Source: a virus
IMG/VR virus record: IMGVR_UViG_3300025168_000537
Span: 1 to 27,081 of that record
Reading direction: 5' to 3' (one strand)
Length of the DNA stretch: 27,081 bases
The translations under genes and the position numbers were made by a program. Below, one piece after another: positions 6,752-15,443 of the stretch (position 1 is its first letter; every line of letters starts with the position of its first letter). The notes below the pieces were generated by a model that made no database searches, was not told the origin of the DNA, and saw nothing but the letters and a program-made list of their open reading frames with translations.

Positions 6752-8962
6752 CTAGTCGTTAAATGTTGCACCAGTTGGCATAATGTTAAAGTCAATAACA
6801 ATAAACTCTGCTGCCTTAGCAGGTTGAATGAATATATCACCTTTCATGATATTTCTATCAATTACATCAGGAGTATTATTCGATTCATCCATAATAACTT
6901 TGAAGGCATATAAACCTTGTCTTTGTTGTACGGATTCCATATAAGGATTAACTTGTGATAAAAATCTGTTTCTAGTTGCTGCTGTGTTATTTTCAAAGAT
7001 TAAGTATTTAGATACTGAAGCAATGAATTTCTTAAGGTTGATTAACAATCTTCTAACGTTAACTCTATCTAATGCTGATGCTTTCTTTTGAAGAGTTTTC
7101 TGTCCCCAAACAACTACACCTTCACCAGGGAATGTTGCAATTGGATTTACATTAGCTTCATATAATTCATCTCTGTTAGCATGTGTTAATTTTCTTTCTG
7201 CTTGAACTACTATTTCTTGTCCACCTCTGTTTAAACCAGCAGGAGCAAACCATTCTGCAGATACCTTGTCGTTGAATGCATAGATACCTGGCATGATAGC
7301 CGATTGCGGTACCCAAACATATCTTCCTGTTGCAGGGTCTGCTATTTGAACCCATGGCCAATACATTGCGCCGTATGAAGAATCTTTGTCACCAGCTTCT
7401 ACTGTTGCTTGAGCCAATGATTGTCCGTATGGTACAGGATCTACAATTGTCATCACATCACCTCTTTCTTCACATACAGTAAGCATTTTCTCTACAATAT
7501 GATTCATAAAGAAGTCGTTGATTCCAGGTGCCATTAAAAGGTTAACGTCATATTCATCAGCATTTGATAATAAGTTTAATGCAGTGTTGTAAGCATCAGT
7601 TCCAGTTGAACCTAAAGTACAGTCAATACCTTGTTGTTTAGCATCTAATTTACCAGCGTTTTCATAGAATGTGTTAGCAGTAAGTAGCATATCTCCATCA
7701 GTTCCTCCATTAAATGAACCTGAAGATAATTGAGGTAATGAACCTGTTGCTGTTGATATAGTTAATGATCCGTTATCATCTAAATAATCTACTGTTTGAA
7801 GAACTGAAGGTTCGTCAAGGTAAACGTATTTACTTCTGTTTGGCCATGAACCATAAGGCTGTAGAAAAGGAGATGAAGTTGCAGCATCCTTTACTATATA
7901 ATATGATGTACCTATAATGTTTCCTATGTAGTTATTTGTTTGTGGATCTAATGAACAAGCATTGAACGTTTCTAAAATAACTTTACGTTTTTTAGTATCA
8001 TCACCTCTTCTAATAAGAACTGTAAATGTACCTTTCTTTTCGTTGATTGTGTTTACTTCCCATCTTAAATTATCTTTAGTTCCATACTGTACATCATTAA
8101 CAGTTAGTAAGTCGTTAGTTCCAATAGTTCCAGCTGGTGGAGTACTGTTCATAATTAAACCATCACCAATTGTTTTCAAATTAAATGAAGAAGTATAGTT
8201 TACTAAGTTAGAAGACATAGAGTTTGGTACACCAGCAGCAATTCCGAAAGATCCTGTTGAAGATATTCCGTTTGTTGTTGCTGTAACTGCAGCGCCTGAT
8301 ACAAATGTTGCAACAGGACCGTTAGTTAATGTAGTATCTCCTGAAATAACAGAAGATGTAAATTCTAGTGTTGGATTAGCTGCTGGAGTTGATTGAGATA
8401 CAAAAGTATCTGGTGTTATAGCATTTAACTTAGCAACAAGATTTTGGAATGTTGTTTGGTAAGCTGTAGTATCTACTTCAAAGTAATAGATAACGCCTGT
8501 ATCATCAGTTGGAATTGGTGCATCCATACCTCTAAATAAGTATGCTGTACCATTTGATTGAGTATACTGTACAAAGCCACCATCTCCAAAAGCAGCTGCA
8601 TCAAATACTTCACTACCTGAAGGTGCTATACCTGCATTAGTTACTGCATTGAAGTGAGCTTTACTTTCTGCATTGTTATAATTACCAGGTAAGATCCTTG
8701 TTACTGTTAGCGGTCCACCATGCTTTAAGTATTCTTTTGCTGTTATGGAAGTAAAGTATTGATAATAATCACTTCCTGATTTAAACGAATCTCCAAACTT
8801 TGCTTGGTATTCTGAATACGTAAATACCTTTGTAGGTATCAACGCCGGACCTTTTACTGTTGGACCAACTATTGCTGCTCCGATTTGCCCGACACCTTGT
8901 TGTACAAAAGATAGGTCATTTTCTCTTGTAAATACACCAGGACTAACTATTTTTTCAGCCAT
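6752..8962 (-). CDS. gp18: Contractile tail sheath protein (T4 gp18-like)
   Basis: The 736-residue product is somewhat longer than T4 gp18 (659). The N terminus is typical of sheath proteins (SPGVFTRENDLSFVQQGVGQIGAAIVGP, then GPALIPTKVFTYSEYQAKFG and a GGPLTVTRIL segment). The C-terminal half holds the conserved core domain (APAGLNRGGQEIVVQAERKL, NPIATFPGEGVVVWGQKTL, RRLLINLKKFI, FEPN-like FENNTAATRNRFLSQVNPY), ending in PAKAAEFIVIDFNIMPTG. The Ser/Thr/Gly-rich middle (about residues 110-430) is probably the surface-exposed insertion domain. The ATG has a strong AAGGAG. It polymerises around the tube and contracts on infection. Confidence 0.95.
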   Translation of the reverse strand: MAEKIVSPGVFTRENDLSFVQQGVGQIGAAIVGPTVKGPALIPTKVFTYSEYQAKFGDSFKSGSDYYQYFTSITAKEYLKHGGPLTVTRILPGNYNNAESKAHFNAVTNAGIAPSGSEVFDAAAFGDGGFVQYTQSNGTAYLFRGMDAPIPTDDTGVIYYFEVDTTAYQTTFQNLVAKLNAITPDTFVSQSTPAANPTLEFTSSVISGDTTLTNGPVATFVSGAAVTATTNGISSTGSFGIAAGVPNSMSSNLVNYTSSFNLKTIGDGLIMNSTPPAGTIGTNDLLTVNDVQYGTKDNLRWEVNTINEKKGTFTVLIRRGDDTKKRKVILETFNACSLDPQTNNYIGNIIGTSYYIVKDAATSSPFLQPYGSWPNRSKYVYLDEPSVLQTVDYLDDNGSLTISTATGSLPQLSSGSFNGGTDGDMLLTANTFYENAGKLDAKQQGIDCTLGSTGTDAYNTALNLLSNADEYDVNLLMAPGINDFFMNHIVEKMLTVCEERGDVMTIVDPVPYGQSLAQATVEAGDKDSSYGAMYWPWVQIADPATGRYVWVPQSAIMPGIYAFNDKVSAEWFAPAGLNRGGQEIVVQAERKLTHANRDELYEANVNPIATFPGEGVVVWGQKTLQKKASALDRVNVRRLLINLKKFIASVSKYLIFENNTAATRNRFLSQVNPYMESVQQRQGLYAFKVIMDESNNTPDVIDRNIMKGDIFIQPAKAAEFIVIDFNIMPTGATFND

Positions 8963-9018
8963 TTTTATTTCTCCTTAAATAATATAAATTGTGACAATCT
9001 ATTCACGTTATTTCAATA

Positions 9019-9029
9019 TATAAATATAA
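9019..9029 (-). promoter_or_regulatory. Late-promoter-like box (variant)
   Basis: The coding strand reads TTATATTTATA in the 89-base gap before the sheath gene, about 55 bases upstream of its ATG. It differs from the exact box at the second position. Confidence 0.4.
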
Positions 9030-9051
9030 AGAACCCAAGTCAAAAAATTTA

Positions 9052-9318
9052 TTATGCAGGTATAAATACACCTGTATCTAAATCCAATTGGCCTTGTCCA
9101 TATTTCTTAGAAAGCTCTTGAACAAAATCAATTTCTGATTTTCTTATTTCTTTATACATATCTTGAACTGTTTCTTTTTGCTCATCAAGTACGTTTTGTT
9201 CTATCTGTAATTGACCTAATCTAACTGTAATTTCGTTGTAGCGTTCTTTTACTTTTGCTACCGTTTCCATTTCTTCTTTTGAAAATTTTGTACCTTCTTT
9301 TGTTGTTGCTGTTGCCAT
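9052..9318 (-). CDS. Small coiled-coil protein between gp15-like and sheath genes
   Basis: An 88-residue protein, charged and heptad-patterned over residues 12-70 (FSKEEMETVAKVKERYNEITVRLGQLQIEQ region), with a short hydrophobic end (DLDTGVFIPA). It has no cysteine or membrane segment. The ATG at 9318 has a strong ribosome site (AAGGAG) and lies 18 bases after the previous gene. Position suggests a tail or neck assembly factor. I do not recognise the family; similar small genes occur here in related marine phages, from memory. Confidence 0.75.
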   Translation of the reverse strand: MATATTKEGTKFSKEEMETVAKVKERYNEITVRLGQLQIEQNVLDEQKETVQDMYKEIRKSEIDFVQELSKKYGQGQLDLDTGVFIPA

Positions 9319-9336
9319 AACTTTTTCTCCTTATAA

Positions 9337-10146
9337 CTATTTTGGTTTGATAATACTATTCTGTGAAATTAGAGTTTCCACTTCACTCATTGTTCTTACT
9401 GTTTCTGATTCTACATTTATTTTAACTTGACTAAATGTTTTAGGACTATAATTACTCATTGCTTTTTGAATGCTATCAGGTATTACGAATCCATTTATTG
9501 ATAGAGTAAATGTTGATTTTGATACTCTATCTTGTCCTTGCTCTGCTACTGACTCGATGTCAAAACTGTCGATTTTTGAAAGAAATTTAAATGATTCCTC
9601 CTTACCCCAGTATTGACCTCCAGCATAATTTATATCTTCCACTATCTTGTTTAGCTGTTCTAGATACTCTGTGTATATAATACATGAATAAGATAGTTTT
9701 ACATAGTCAGGTATTACTACATTGTGAAATTGCTTTGTAGGCTGTCTATTTGTTAGTATTGCAAAGTTATCGTATCTATTAGATTTTGTGTGGCGTTTTT
9801 GAAAAGAAGTGAATAGAGGATTATTGACATCAACTTTAGTTCCTAGAGTATTTACTTTTTCTACATTTGTTCGCTTATATACTATAGCAGGATATTGAAC
9901 TTTTCCTTTTTTATCTCTATAAACTCCTGATTTCTGTATTGACTTCCATCTTTCAGGTGATCCATATACTACAGGTACATTTATCTGCTCGTTGCCATCC
10001 ATAACCTTAGGCTGAATTACATTGTCGAAATAGTATTTTATAATCGTGTCAACGTCATATAGATTTACGTGCAAATCTTTTATGTTATCATTTCTACGTA
10101 TCTCACTAGCTCGATCTGTATTTTTTATGTTGTTTATATTAGCCAT
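9337..10146 (-). CDS. T4 gp15-like tail completion / sheath terminator protein
   Basis: I chose the ATG at 10146 (MANINNIKN) because AGAGG lies about eight bases upstream; the longer frame to 10182 would overlap the preceding gene by 44 bases. The 269-residue product is close to T4 gp15 (272). Visible segments are LYDVDTIIKYYFDNVIQP (about 30-47), VPVVYGSPERWKSIQKSGVYRDKKGKVQYPAIVYKR (56-92) and IIYTEYLEQLNKIVEDINYAGGQYWG (156-181). The pattern matches the gp15-like proteins of marine T4-like phages, which cap the tail where it joins the neck. Gene order (13, 14, 15, sheath) agrees. The gp15 label rests on order, length and recalled similarity. Confidence 0.7.
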   Translation of the reverse strand: MANINNIKNTDRASEIRRNDNIKDLHVNLYDVDTIIKYYFDNVIQPKVMDGNEQINVPVVYGSPERWKSIQKSGVYRDKKGKVQYPAIVYKRTNVEKVNTLGTKVDVNNPLFTSFQKRHTKSNRYDNFAILTNRQPTKQFHNVVIPDYVKLSYSCIIYTEYLEQLNKIVEDINYAGGQYWGKEESFKFLSKIDSFDIESVAEQGQDRVSKSTFTLSINGFVIPDSIQKAMSNYSPKTFSQVKINVESETVRTMSEVETLISQNSIIKPK

Positions 10147-10741
10147 ATAGTCCGCCTCTTTGTGAGTCTTGGTTAACTCCACTTGTATATTCGTCGTATC
10201 CAGCTCTTACGTTTTCAAGTGTATTTATTTTACTTCTTCTCATCTCATGTGTATCTACTATAACTGACCAGCTAGCTCCATGAGTTCCAGCATTATGATC
10301 TGTTGCTGGGTTTTTACCAAATAGATATTGGCCAGAAGATATAGTATCTATTTCAAAGTAAGCATTGTCCCAGAATATAATATCTCCAATTTCTAAGTAT
10401 ACATCTGCATCTTGAGCATTTTCATTAGGAGATGTTGTGTTGTTTAAAGTACCTAATTCTAGCGATGCAAGATCATCTCTAAGGAATGAGAATTTTGTCT
10501 GCCTATTATAATCAGTGCCTATCTCTTCTGAAGTATACTCTTTTCCTTCTTTCTCTATAAGTCCTGCGACTCTAACTCCTGGCTTGTATACTTTGTTAAG
10601 CGCTTCTCCGTAAAGATTTTCTTTTGAATCAAAGATTGAATGCTTGAATATATCACAGCGAGTGTCAATTATCTCATTGAGCAATTCTCTGTTTACTTTT
10701 CTAAAAAACGATATGTCTCTTGCTGATCCAAATAATGCCAT
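10139..10741 (-). CDS. gp14: Neck protein (T4 gp14-like)
   Basis: A 200-residue protein with the gp14-type segments LYGEALNKVYKPGVRVAGLIEKEG (about 43-66), KFSFLRDDL (83-91) and YLEIGDIIFWDNAYFEIDTI (115-134). T4 gp14 is 256 residues, so this is shorter. It joins the head-completion ring to the tail. The ATG at 10741 is two bases after the stop of the preceding gene, and its 3' end overlaps the next gene by eight bases, so 13-14-15 form a tight translational unit. Confidence 0.75.
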   Translation of the reverse strand: MALFGSARDISFFRKVNRELLNEIIDTRCDIFKHSIFDSKENLYGEALNKVYKPGVRVAGLIEKEGKEYTSEEIGTDYNRQTKFSFLRDDLASLELGTLNNTTSPNENAQDADVYLEIGDIIFWDNAYFEIDTISSGQYLFGKNPATDHNAGTHGASWSVIVDTHEMRRSKINTLENVRAGYDEYTSGVNQDSQRGGLYG

Positions 10742-10743
10742 TG

Positions 10744-11901
10744 TTATCCTATGTATATGTTTAGTGGTGCCTTGTTAAGCATACCTTGTTGAAATTCTGT
10801 TATTTCTTGTTCTTTTTCCATTAGGTTTCTACGAGATGCATTTTCTAAATCTTCTCTTAATTGAGCAATTAACAACTCTGCTTCTGCAGTTCCTTCACTT
10901 CTTAACGTGTCGCCATCTAATGTTGTTTCTGCTCCTGGAATTGGAATCGATGAATACTTACTTCTAACTGAACCTAACACTTGTTTTACTAATGAAAGAG
11001 TATATTTTCGTATCCACTGCTTACCTGGGTCGTTTATATTTGCATACACCATATTATCATAGCCCATGTTTGAAAAATCAGAAACAGCTGATTCTGTTAT
11101 TAGTGTATCTCGTGAATCAGTTTCTATATATTGTATATAAAACTTAAATTCAGATTGTGGTTCTGGGTGTATTCTCAATTTGTTGTTTATCAATTCGAAT
11201 GAATACATAGATTTTCTTATAGTGTCATCAAATTCTACTTGCTGTATTTTTAATAGGTCATCATACAAAGGCATTGCTAAATAACTAATACCTGCCATTG
11301 TACCTCCCCAACCAAATGAGTTTAACGCTAGTTGAGAACCAAATTGTGGATCATAGTGTCTAGCCTGTGCTGGTGTTTTTTGGTGGAAAACTCTTTTAAC
11401 TTCTAAATCTGCTGTCACATTAGCTCCGTCAGAACCAGTTAAAACAGATGTTAAATCGTATTCTTGATTATAAAGTGTTGGACTTCCAGGGATTTGCGTT
11501 GTTGTTATATGTCCTGTTTTCCAGTCAACTAAACCTCCACTACCTACCTCAGAACCATACTGCTTAGATAAAGCAATAAGTCTACCTAGATTTGGAGTTA
11601 TTGATTGATGCGTAAAGTTCGAGGCTGTTGAATTACCTTTTGCACTTAACAGATTTTCTCTTATATTAAATCTATTTACTTGTGCGCCATACTCTGTCAC
11701 TGCTTCTTCGAAGCACGCAAACAACTGTATGTCTTGTAATTCTATATCTGTAATAGGATATCCTAATCTTCTAGCGCACCAATCTGCAGTATTTGCTGAT
11801 GCTGTTACGTAAAGGACTTCTGTATCATACAATCCAAATGGAGTACTTCCAGATACATTCGCTTGGTTTGCCGTTCCATCATATATTGTTATGTTTGCCA
11901 T
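10744..11901 (-). CDS. gp13: Neck / head completion protein (T4 gp13-like)
   Basis: The 385-residue product is longer than T4 gp13 (309). The segment WCARRLGYPITDIELQDIQLFACFEEAVTEYG (about 41-72) resembles the C-RRLG-P-I-x-I-E-x-D-Q region of gp13-type neck proteins of marine T4-like phages. The middle is Gly/Ser/Thr-rich. The C terminus is helical (EAELLIAQLREDLENASRRNLMEKE) and ends in LNIYIG. It caps the portal after packaging. The ATG has only a modest ribosome site (AGGGAA), and a full-match promoter box lies just upstream, so it may head its own transcript. Confidence 0.75.
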   Translation of the reverse strand: MANITIYDGTANQANVSGSTPFGLYDTEVLYVTASANTADWCARRLGYPITDIELQDIQLFACFEEAVTEYGAQVNRFNIRENLLSAKGNSTASNFTHQSITPNLGRLIALSKQYGSEVGSGGLVDWKTGHITTTQIPGSPTLYNQEYDLTSVLTGSDGANVTADLEVKRVFHQKTPAQARHYDPQFGSQLALNSFGWGGTMAGISYLAMPLYDDLLKIQQVEFDDTIRKSMYSFELINNKLRIHPEPQSEFKFYIQYIETDSRDTLITESAVSDFSNMGYDNMVYANINDPGKQWIRKYTLSLVKQVLGSVRSKYSSIPIPGAETTLDGDTLRSEGTAEAELLIAQLREDLENASRRNLMEKEQEITEFQQGMLNKAPLNIYIG

Positions 11902-11925
11902 TATTTATTCCCTATTATGCTTTTA

Positions 11926-11936
11926 TATAAATATCA
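11926..11936 (-). promoter_or_regulatory. Late-promoter-like box
   Basis: An exact coding-strand copy of TGATATTTATA, preceded by CT as at 4997-5007, lies 24 bases upstream of the gp13-like ATG and downstream of the PhoH stop. Confidence 0.5.
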
Positions 11937-11953
11937 AGTAAGCAGATCTTTAA

Positions 11954-12616
11954 CTACATTCCCATTAACATTTCAAATACATCGTCGATTGCTGGATGTC
12001 TATGATTGTCTAATAGTATTCTCTTATATACATATTCAGAACTTGCTAATTTAGATATATCTACTATTGCTGAATAGTTTTTATCTTTTAAATCTATCTG
12101 TTGATTATCACCACAGAATATCATTGTAGATCCTTTGCCTAATCTGCCTAGTGCCATTCTTAATTGCGATCGTGTTAAGTTTTGGAATTCATCTATAATA
12201 ACAACTGAGTTTTCAAATGTTCTACCTCTAAAGTGTGCTAGTGATACTAGCTCTATTGTCTCTGTCTCTTCCATCTTTTCGAGTATCATAGGTTTATTGT
12301 AAACTTTTCTCATATTGCTTCTTATAGGTACCAACCAAGGCTCCATCTTTTCTTTTTCAGATCCTGGTAAAAATCCATTATCTTCTGTAGAAACAGTTGG
12401 TCGTGTGATAATTATTTTATTTATCATTCTCTTAAAAAACATATCAAGTGCTACCTGACAAGCCAATAGCGTCTTACCGCTTCCTGCTTTGCCTACAATA
12501 AAATTATAAGGGTGATGCAACATAGCTTGCTTTGCTGCTTTCTGCTCTACTGACAACGTTATTGAGAATTTAACATTACCTTTTGGTGGTTTCTTTTCTA
12601 TATTTTGTCGTGCCAT
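11954..12616 (-). CDS. phoH: PhoH-like P-loop ATPase
   Basis: A 220-residue PhoH-domain protein. Walker A is GKAGSGKT at residues 42-49, Walker B is VVIIDE at 138-143, and LPGSEKEKM (83-91) and FCGDNQQIDL are typical PhoH segments. The domain fills nearly the whole chain, as in phage PhoH proteins, which lack the KH/PIN extensions of bacterial PhoH2/PhoL. Marine phages commonly carry phoH; phosphate regulation is often assumed, but RNA metabolism is equally plausible. The GGAG at the ATG, a promoter-like box and a terminator upstream make it the first gene of a new unit inserted between capsid and neck genes, a place where T4 has no phoH. Confidence 0.92.
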   Translation of the reverse strand: MARQNIEKKPPKGNVKFSITLSVEQKAAKQAMLHHPYNFIVGKAGSGKTLLACQVALDMFFKRMINKIIITRPTVSTEDNGFLPGSEKEKMEPWLVPIRSNMRKVYNKPMILEKMEETETIELVSLAHFRGRTFENSVVIIDEFQNLTRSQLRMALGRLGKGSTMIFCGDNQQIDLKDKNYSAIVDISKLASSEYVYKRILLDNHRHPAIDDVFEMLMGM

Positions 12617-12639
12617 AACATTACTCCGTATTTCTTTAG

Positions 12640-12650
12640 TATAAATATGC
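12640..12650 (-). promoter_or_regulatory. Late-promoter-like box (variant)
   Basis: The coding strand reads GCATATTTATA, 23 bases upstream of the PhoH ATG and immediately after the capsid-gene terminator. It matches the exact box at nine of eleven positions. Confidence 0.45.
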
Positions 12651-12656
12651 AGTAAA

Positions 12657-12684
12657 CAAAAAAAAGCCCTACCGAAGTAGGGCC
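12657..12684 (-). terminator. Rho-independent terminator after major capsid gene
   Basis: On the coding strand GCCCTAC and GTAGGGC form a perfect seven-pair stem around a TTCG tetraloop, followed by eight T. It is the strongest terminator in the window and lies 32 bases after the capsid stop codon. Confidence 0.93.
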
Positions 12685-12715
12685 TTTAATTAACAACTAA
12701 TAAGTTATTTACCTA

Positions 12716-14290
12716 TTATGAAGGTAAACCACCTAAATTAGACCAGTTAGCATCTGTAACACCAATCAATCCGTAGAAGTCGTTTCTTACAACTTTCTTC
12801 GCATATCTTGTCATCACACCTTTTCTTGGCGTAAAGTTAGTTGGATCATAAACAAGTGGAGTCATGATTAATGGGATATATGGAGCAAATACTGCACCAG
12901 TTTCAAGGAATTGGTTTCCTCTGAAGCCCATTAAAATTTCTTTACCTGTCCAATATGGATTTTTGTAAATCGTAAATCTGTTCGACATTGAACCGATTGC
13001 AGATACACCCATTGCAAAGCTTGAAGCAGTTCCATCAGTGTTTGCAGTATATCCAGCGATTGACTCTAGATAAGTTGCGATCTGTGGGGAACATACAGCG
13101 AAGTTTGCACCACCTCTCATTGTTGATTGGTGAATTGCATTAGATACAGCATTCATTTTAATACCTAATTGAGCGAATGCATCGCCGAAAGTTTCACCAG
13201 CTTGTGGAGCTACTGCTGCGAAATCAGTTGTGAATCCACCAGCACGAGCTGCAGCTGATAACATACTTAGGATTTCTAAATCGATTTCCATAGTGATGTA
13301 TTCAGATAACATAGAAGTTAGTTCAGCTTCTGCGTCAATTGAATGATATGCATTCAAATCTTGAGCAAATTCTGGTGACCATTTAACTTTAAGTTTTCTA
13401 GTCTTAGCAACTAAAGCCTCATTAGTTAAGTTAACTTCTAATTCAGGAATTTCTAAATCTGTTCCAGTGTTTCCACTGTTACCTAATTCAGCAATATCTC
13501 TGTCTTCGAAATCACCTCTTAAGTTTGCAGTTGATGTGTTCTTGTAGAAGTGTAAAGTTCCACCAGTACCTGGACAAGATGCAACTTGAGATCCTGTGAT
13601 AAAATTGAAAGTTACTGAAGATGCACCATCATAAGCAGATGCAGTCATTACATGTGAACCTGATTCAATGTAAAAAGCACCGTGTAAATCATAGTCTACA
13701 TCAGCTGGGTCAGTAGCTGTCATACCTACAAGGTTTAATACCCCTGTTGATAAATCAGCATCTACAACATTCACTACTTTCTTAGCTAATGAATAGCCAG
13801 AACCAGCGCCTGTTCCTGAACCTGTTGAAGCACCATCAGAATACAAACCATCAGATAAATTTGCTTTACCTTTGTTTGCTGTATTTCCGAATAAGCTATC
13901 TTGTTCTACGTGACGTCCTTTACCTAGTGTACCACCAGTGTGACCGCCGTATTTAAAGTCTAACCAAAAAACTAAACCAGATGGTAAGTTCATAGGTTGT
14001 ACTGAGACAAATTCCTTTGCAGATAATTCGCCAAAGATTCTTCTAACTAATGGAAGTGCAACACCGTTCCAATCTTCTTTGCCAGTACCAGTTGTAGTAT
14101 TGTTTGACTCCGAGATAAGTTGTTTTGCTTGGTTTTCTAAAAGAATTGCAGTGTTATGCTTATCATATTCTGCATTGATTCCTTCAAGTAGACCAGTTTT
14201 TTCCCACTTAGTTACAAGACCTTTTGTTTCGTTTCTCTGAGCCTTAAATTTGGCTTGAGAATCTTGTAATAAATCGTTAATTTGTGACAT
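12716..14290 (-). CDS. gp23: Major capsid protein (T4 gp23-like)
   Basis: The 524 residues compare with 521 for T4 gp23. Diagnostic segments are ALPLVRRIFGELSAKEFVSVQPMNLPSGLVFWLDFKYGG (about 78-116), KTRKLKVKWSPEFAQDLNAYHSIDAEAELTSMLSEYI (HK97-fold core), and the C-terminal NPYWTGKEILMGFRG with PYIPLIMTPLVYDPTNFTPRKGVMTRYAKK. T4 gp23 is cut after E65 by the prohead protease at an (L/I)xE site; here I59-S60-E61 lies at the equivalent place, before the conserved region, so a ~61-residue propeptide is likely. GGAG precedes the ATG at 14290. It follows the scaffold and is closed by a strong terminator. Confidence 0.96.
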   Translation of the reverse strand: MSQINDLLQDSQAKFKAQRNETKGLVTKWEKTGLLEGINAEYDKHNTAILLENQAKQLISESNNTTTGTGKEDWNGVALPLVRRIFGELSAKEFVSVQPMNLPSGLVFWLDFKYGGHTGGTLGKGRHVEQDSLFGNTANKGKANLSDGLYSDGASTGSGTGAGSGYSLAKKVVNVVDADLSTGVLNLVGMTATDPADVDYDLHGAFYIESGSHVMTASAYDGASSVTFNFITGSQVASCPGTGGTLHFYKNTSTANLRGDFEDRDIAELGNSGNTGTDLEIPELEVNLTNEALVAKTRKLKVKWSPEFAQDLNAYHSIDAEAELTSMLSEYITMEIDLEILSMLSAAARAGGFTTDFAAVAPQAGETFGDAFAQLGIKMNAVSNAIHQSTMRGGANFAVCSPQIATYLESIAGYTANTDGTASSFAMGVSAIGSMSNRFTIYKNPYWTGKEILMGFRGNQFLETGAVFAPYIPLIMTPLVYDPTNFTPRKGVMTRYAKKVVRNDFYGLIGVTDANWSNLGGLPS

Positions 14291-14320
14291 TTTTTAAGTC
14301 TCCGTTTTTCTAATATAAAA

Positions 14321-15277
14321 TTATTTTAATCCTGCTAACCTTTGCATTCTACCTGCAAAAGTGTTCGATTCTACAATAACATTCTTTGATGGTTTTGTAG
14401 AACCTTGTGCTCTAGATGCAAAGTTTTCATTTACTTTTTTCTTAGGCGTGTATGCAGTTAAAGATTCTGCTAAAGTAGAATATACTAATTTAACCTCTCT
14501 TACTGAATTTGCTCTATCGAAAGTTTCGATTACTTTCATCTTTTGCGATTCGTTCAAATTGTTAGAACGGAATAATTTATTTGAGAAAAGTAGTTTAGAG
14601 TTCAACAAGTTAACTTCATTGATTTTGCTTTTTAAGTATTTTATAACTTTGTAAGCTTCTTCAAGTTCTTCGTCGTTTTCTTTAACTTCTTCCTCATCTT
14701 CACCTTCAGTGACTTCTTCTTCGTCTTCTTCTTGTAAAGATTTAATTATTTCATCCAAGTCCAATTCCTCGTCTTCTTCAACCTTGTCTTCTTCAGTTTC
14801 AGTTACAGTTTCTTCGTCCTCATCAGTTTCGTCAAGCTTTTCGTCTTCAGTTTCAGTAACAGGTTCTTCTTCCTCTGTTTCTTCCATTTCGTCTTCGCCT
14901 TCCAATTCTTTAATGATTTCTTCTAATTCTGCATCATCTTCTGCTTCGTACATAGTTTCTTCTACTTCTTCACCTTCTTCGTATGATTCTTCAGCTGGTG
15001 CATCATCACCTGTTTCTTCTGTTTCTTCATCCGCAGAAGCTACTTCTGTAGAGTCATCAGCGATTGCCGCTTCGTCATCTTCGATTGTAGTGTCAGTAGT
15101 TTCTAATTCTTCTTCTTCTGACATTTCATCGTCCATTTCTTCAGCGATTTTCTGTGATAACATTGATTGAAGTTTTGGAGTAAATGCTTCTTCTAAAGCT
15201 AGTTTTGCGTTTGCGATTGCAGTTGAACGAACTGCCTTTGCGTCAGCAATAGCTTCTTTTAATAAGTCTTTTGACAT
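14321..15277 (-). CDS. gp22: Prohead core scaffold protein (T4 gp22-like), extremely acidic
   Basis: The 318-residue product sits directly before the capsid gene, the place of T4 gp22. Residues 1-48 are helical; residues 49-210 are a low-complexity stretch of Glu, Asp and Thr; residues 211-290 are a helical domain (EEAYKVIKYLKSKINEVNLLN, then LLFSNKLFRSNNLNESQKMKVIETFDRA) that recalls marine-phage gp22; the end is AGRMQRLAGLK. By my count about 78 of 318 residues are Glu, mostly GAA codons. A scaffold of this kind fills the prohead and is degraded by the protease, and several LxE sites are present. AGGAG precedes the ATG. The leader is ~160 bases long, structured, and begins just after a tRNA-Glu gene. 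Confidence 0.88.
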   Translation of the reverse strand: MSKDLLKEAIADAKAVRSTAIANAKLALEEAFTPKLQSMLSQKIAEEMDDEMSEEEELETTDTTIEDDEAAIADDSTEVASADEETEETGDDAPAEESYEEGEEVEETMYEAEDDAELEEIIKELEGEDEMEETEEEEPVTETEDEKLDETDEDEETVTETEEDKVEEDEELDLDEIIKSLQEEDEEEVTEGEDEEEVKENDEELEEAYKVIKYLKSKINEVNLLNSKLLFSNKLFRSNNLNESQKMKVIETFDRANSVREVKLVYSTLAESLTAYTPKKKVNENFASRAQGSTKPSKNVIVESNTFAGRMQRLAGLK

Positions 15278-15306
15278 TATTATTCTCCTAAATTTTTGTT
15301 TGGAAA

Positions 15307-15326
15307 TAAGGTTATTGTGAACCTTA
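15307..15326 (-). other. Hairpin in the scaffold gene leader
   Basis: TAAGGTT and AACCTTA form a perfect seven-pair stem with a six-base loop on the coding strand, 30 bases upstream of the scaffold ATG. There is no T tract, so it is unlikely to be a terminator. It may protect the mRNA or modulate initiation. Confidence 0.45.
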
Positions 15327-15381
15327 ATAGATTGTTTATCTTTCCATGCTGTACCTTATAGAGAAGGTGACATTTGCGCAT

Positions 15382-15414
15382 GCTTTTGTATTATATAAGT
15401 ATATATGCAAAAGC
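15382..15414 (-). promoter_or_regulatory. Inverted repeat flanking an AT-rich promoter-like core
   Basis: GCTTTTG and CAAAAGC are perfect seven-base arms around 19 bases of alternating AT (CATATATACTTATATAATA). The core resembles the late-promoter-like boxes elsewhere, and the arms could form a hairpin or an operator. It sits between tRNA-Glu and the scaffold gene and is the best candidate for a scaffold/capsid promoter. Confidence 0.35.
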
Positions 15415-15443
15415 CGAAAAACATGAAAATTTTGATTTTTTTG

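Noticed and set aside
7176-7361. Minus-strand short open frame inside the sheath gene
   Set aside because: It lies wholly within a clearly conserved part of the sheath gene in another frame and has no ribosome site or recognisable content.
10147-10182. Upstream extension of the gp15-like gene
   Set aside because: It lies inside the gp14-like gene and lacks a ribosome site, while the ATG at 10146 has AGAGG at suitable distance.
14709-15170. Plus-strand open frame rich in Ser
   Set aside because: It is the antisense shadow of the Glu/Asp-rich scaffold repeats (GAA/GAT read as TTC/ATC and TCT frames), not a plausible protein.
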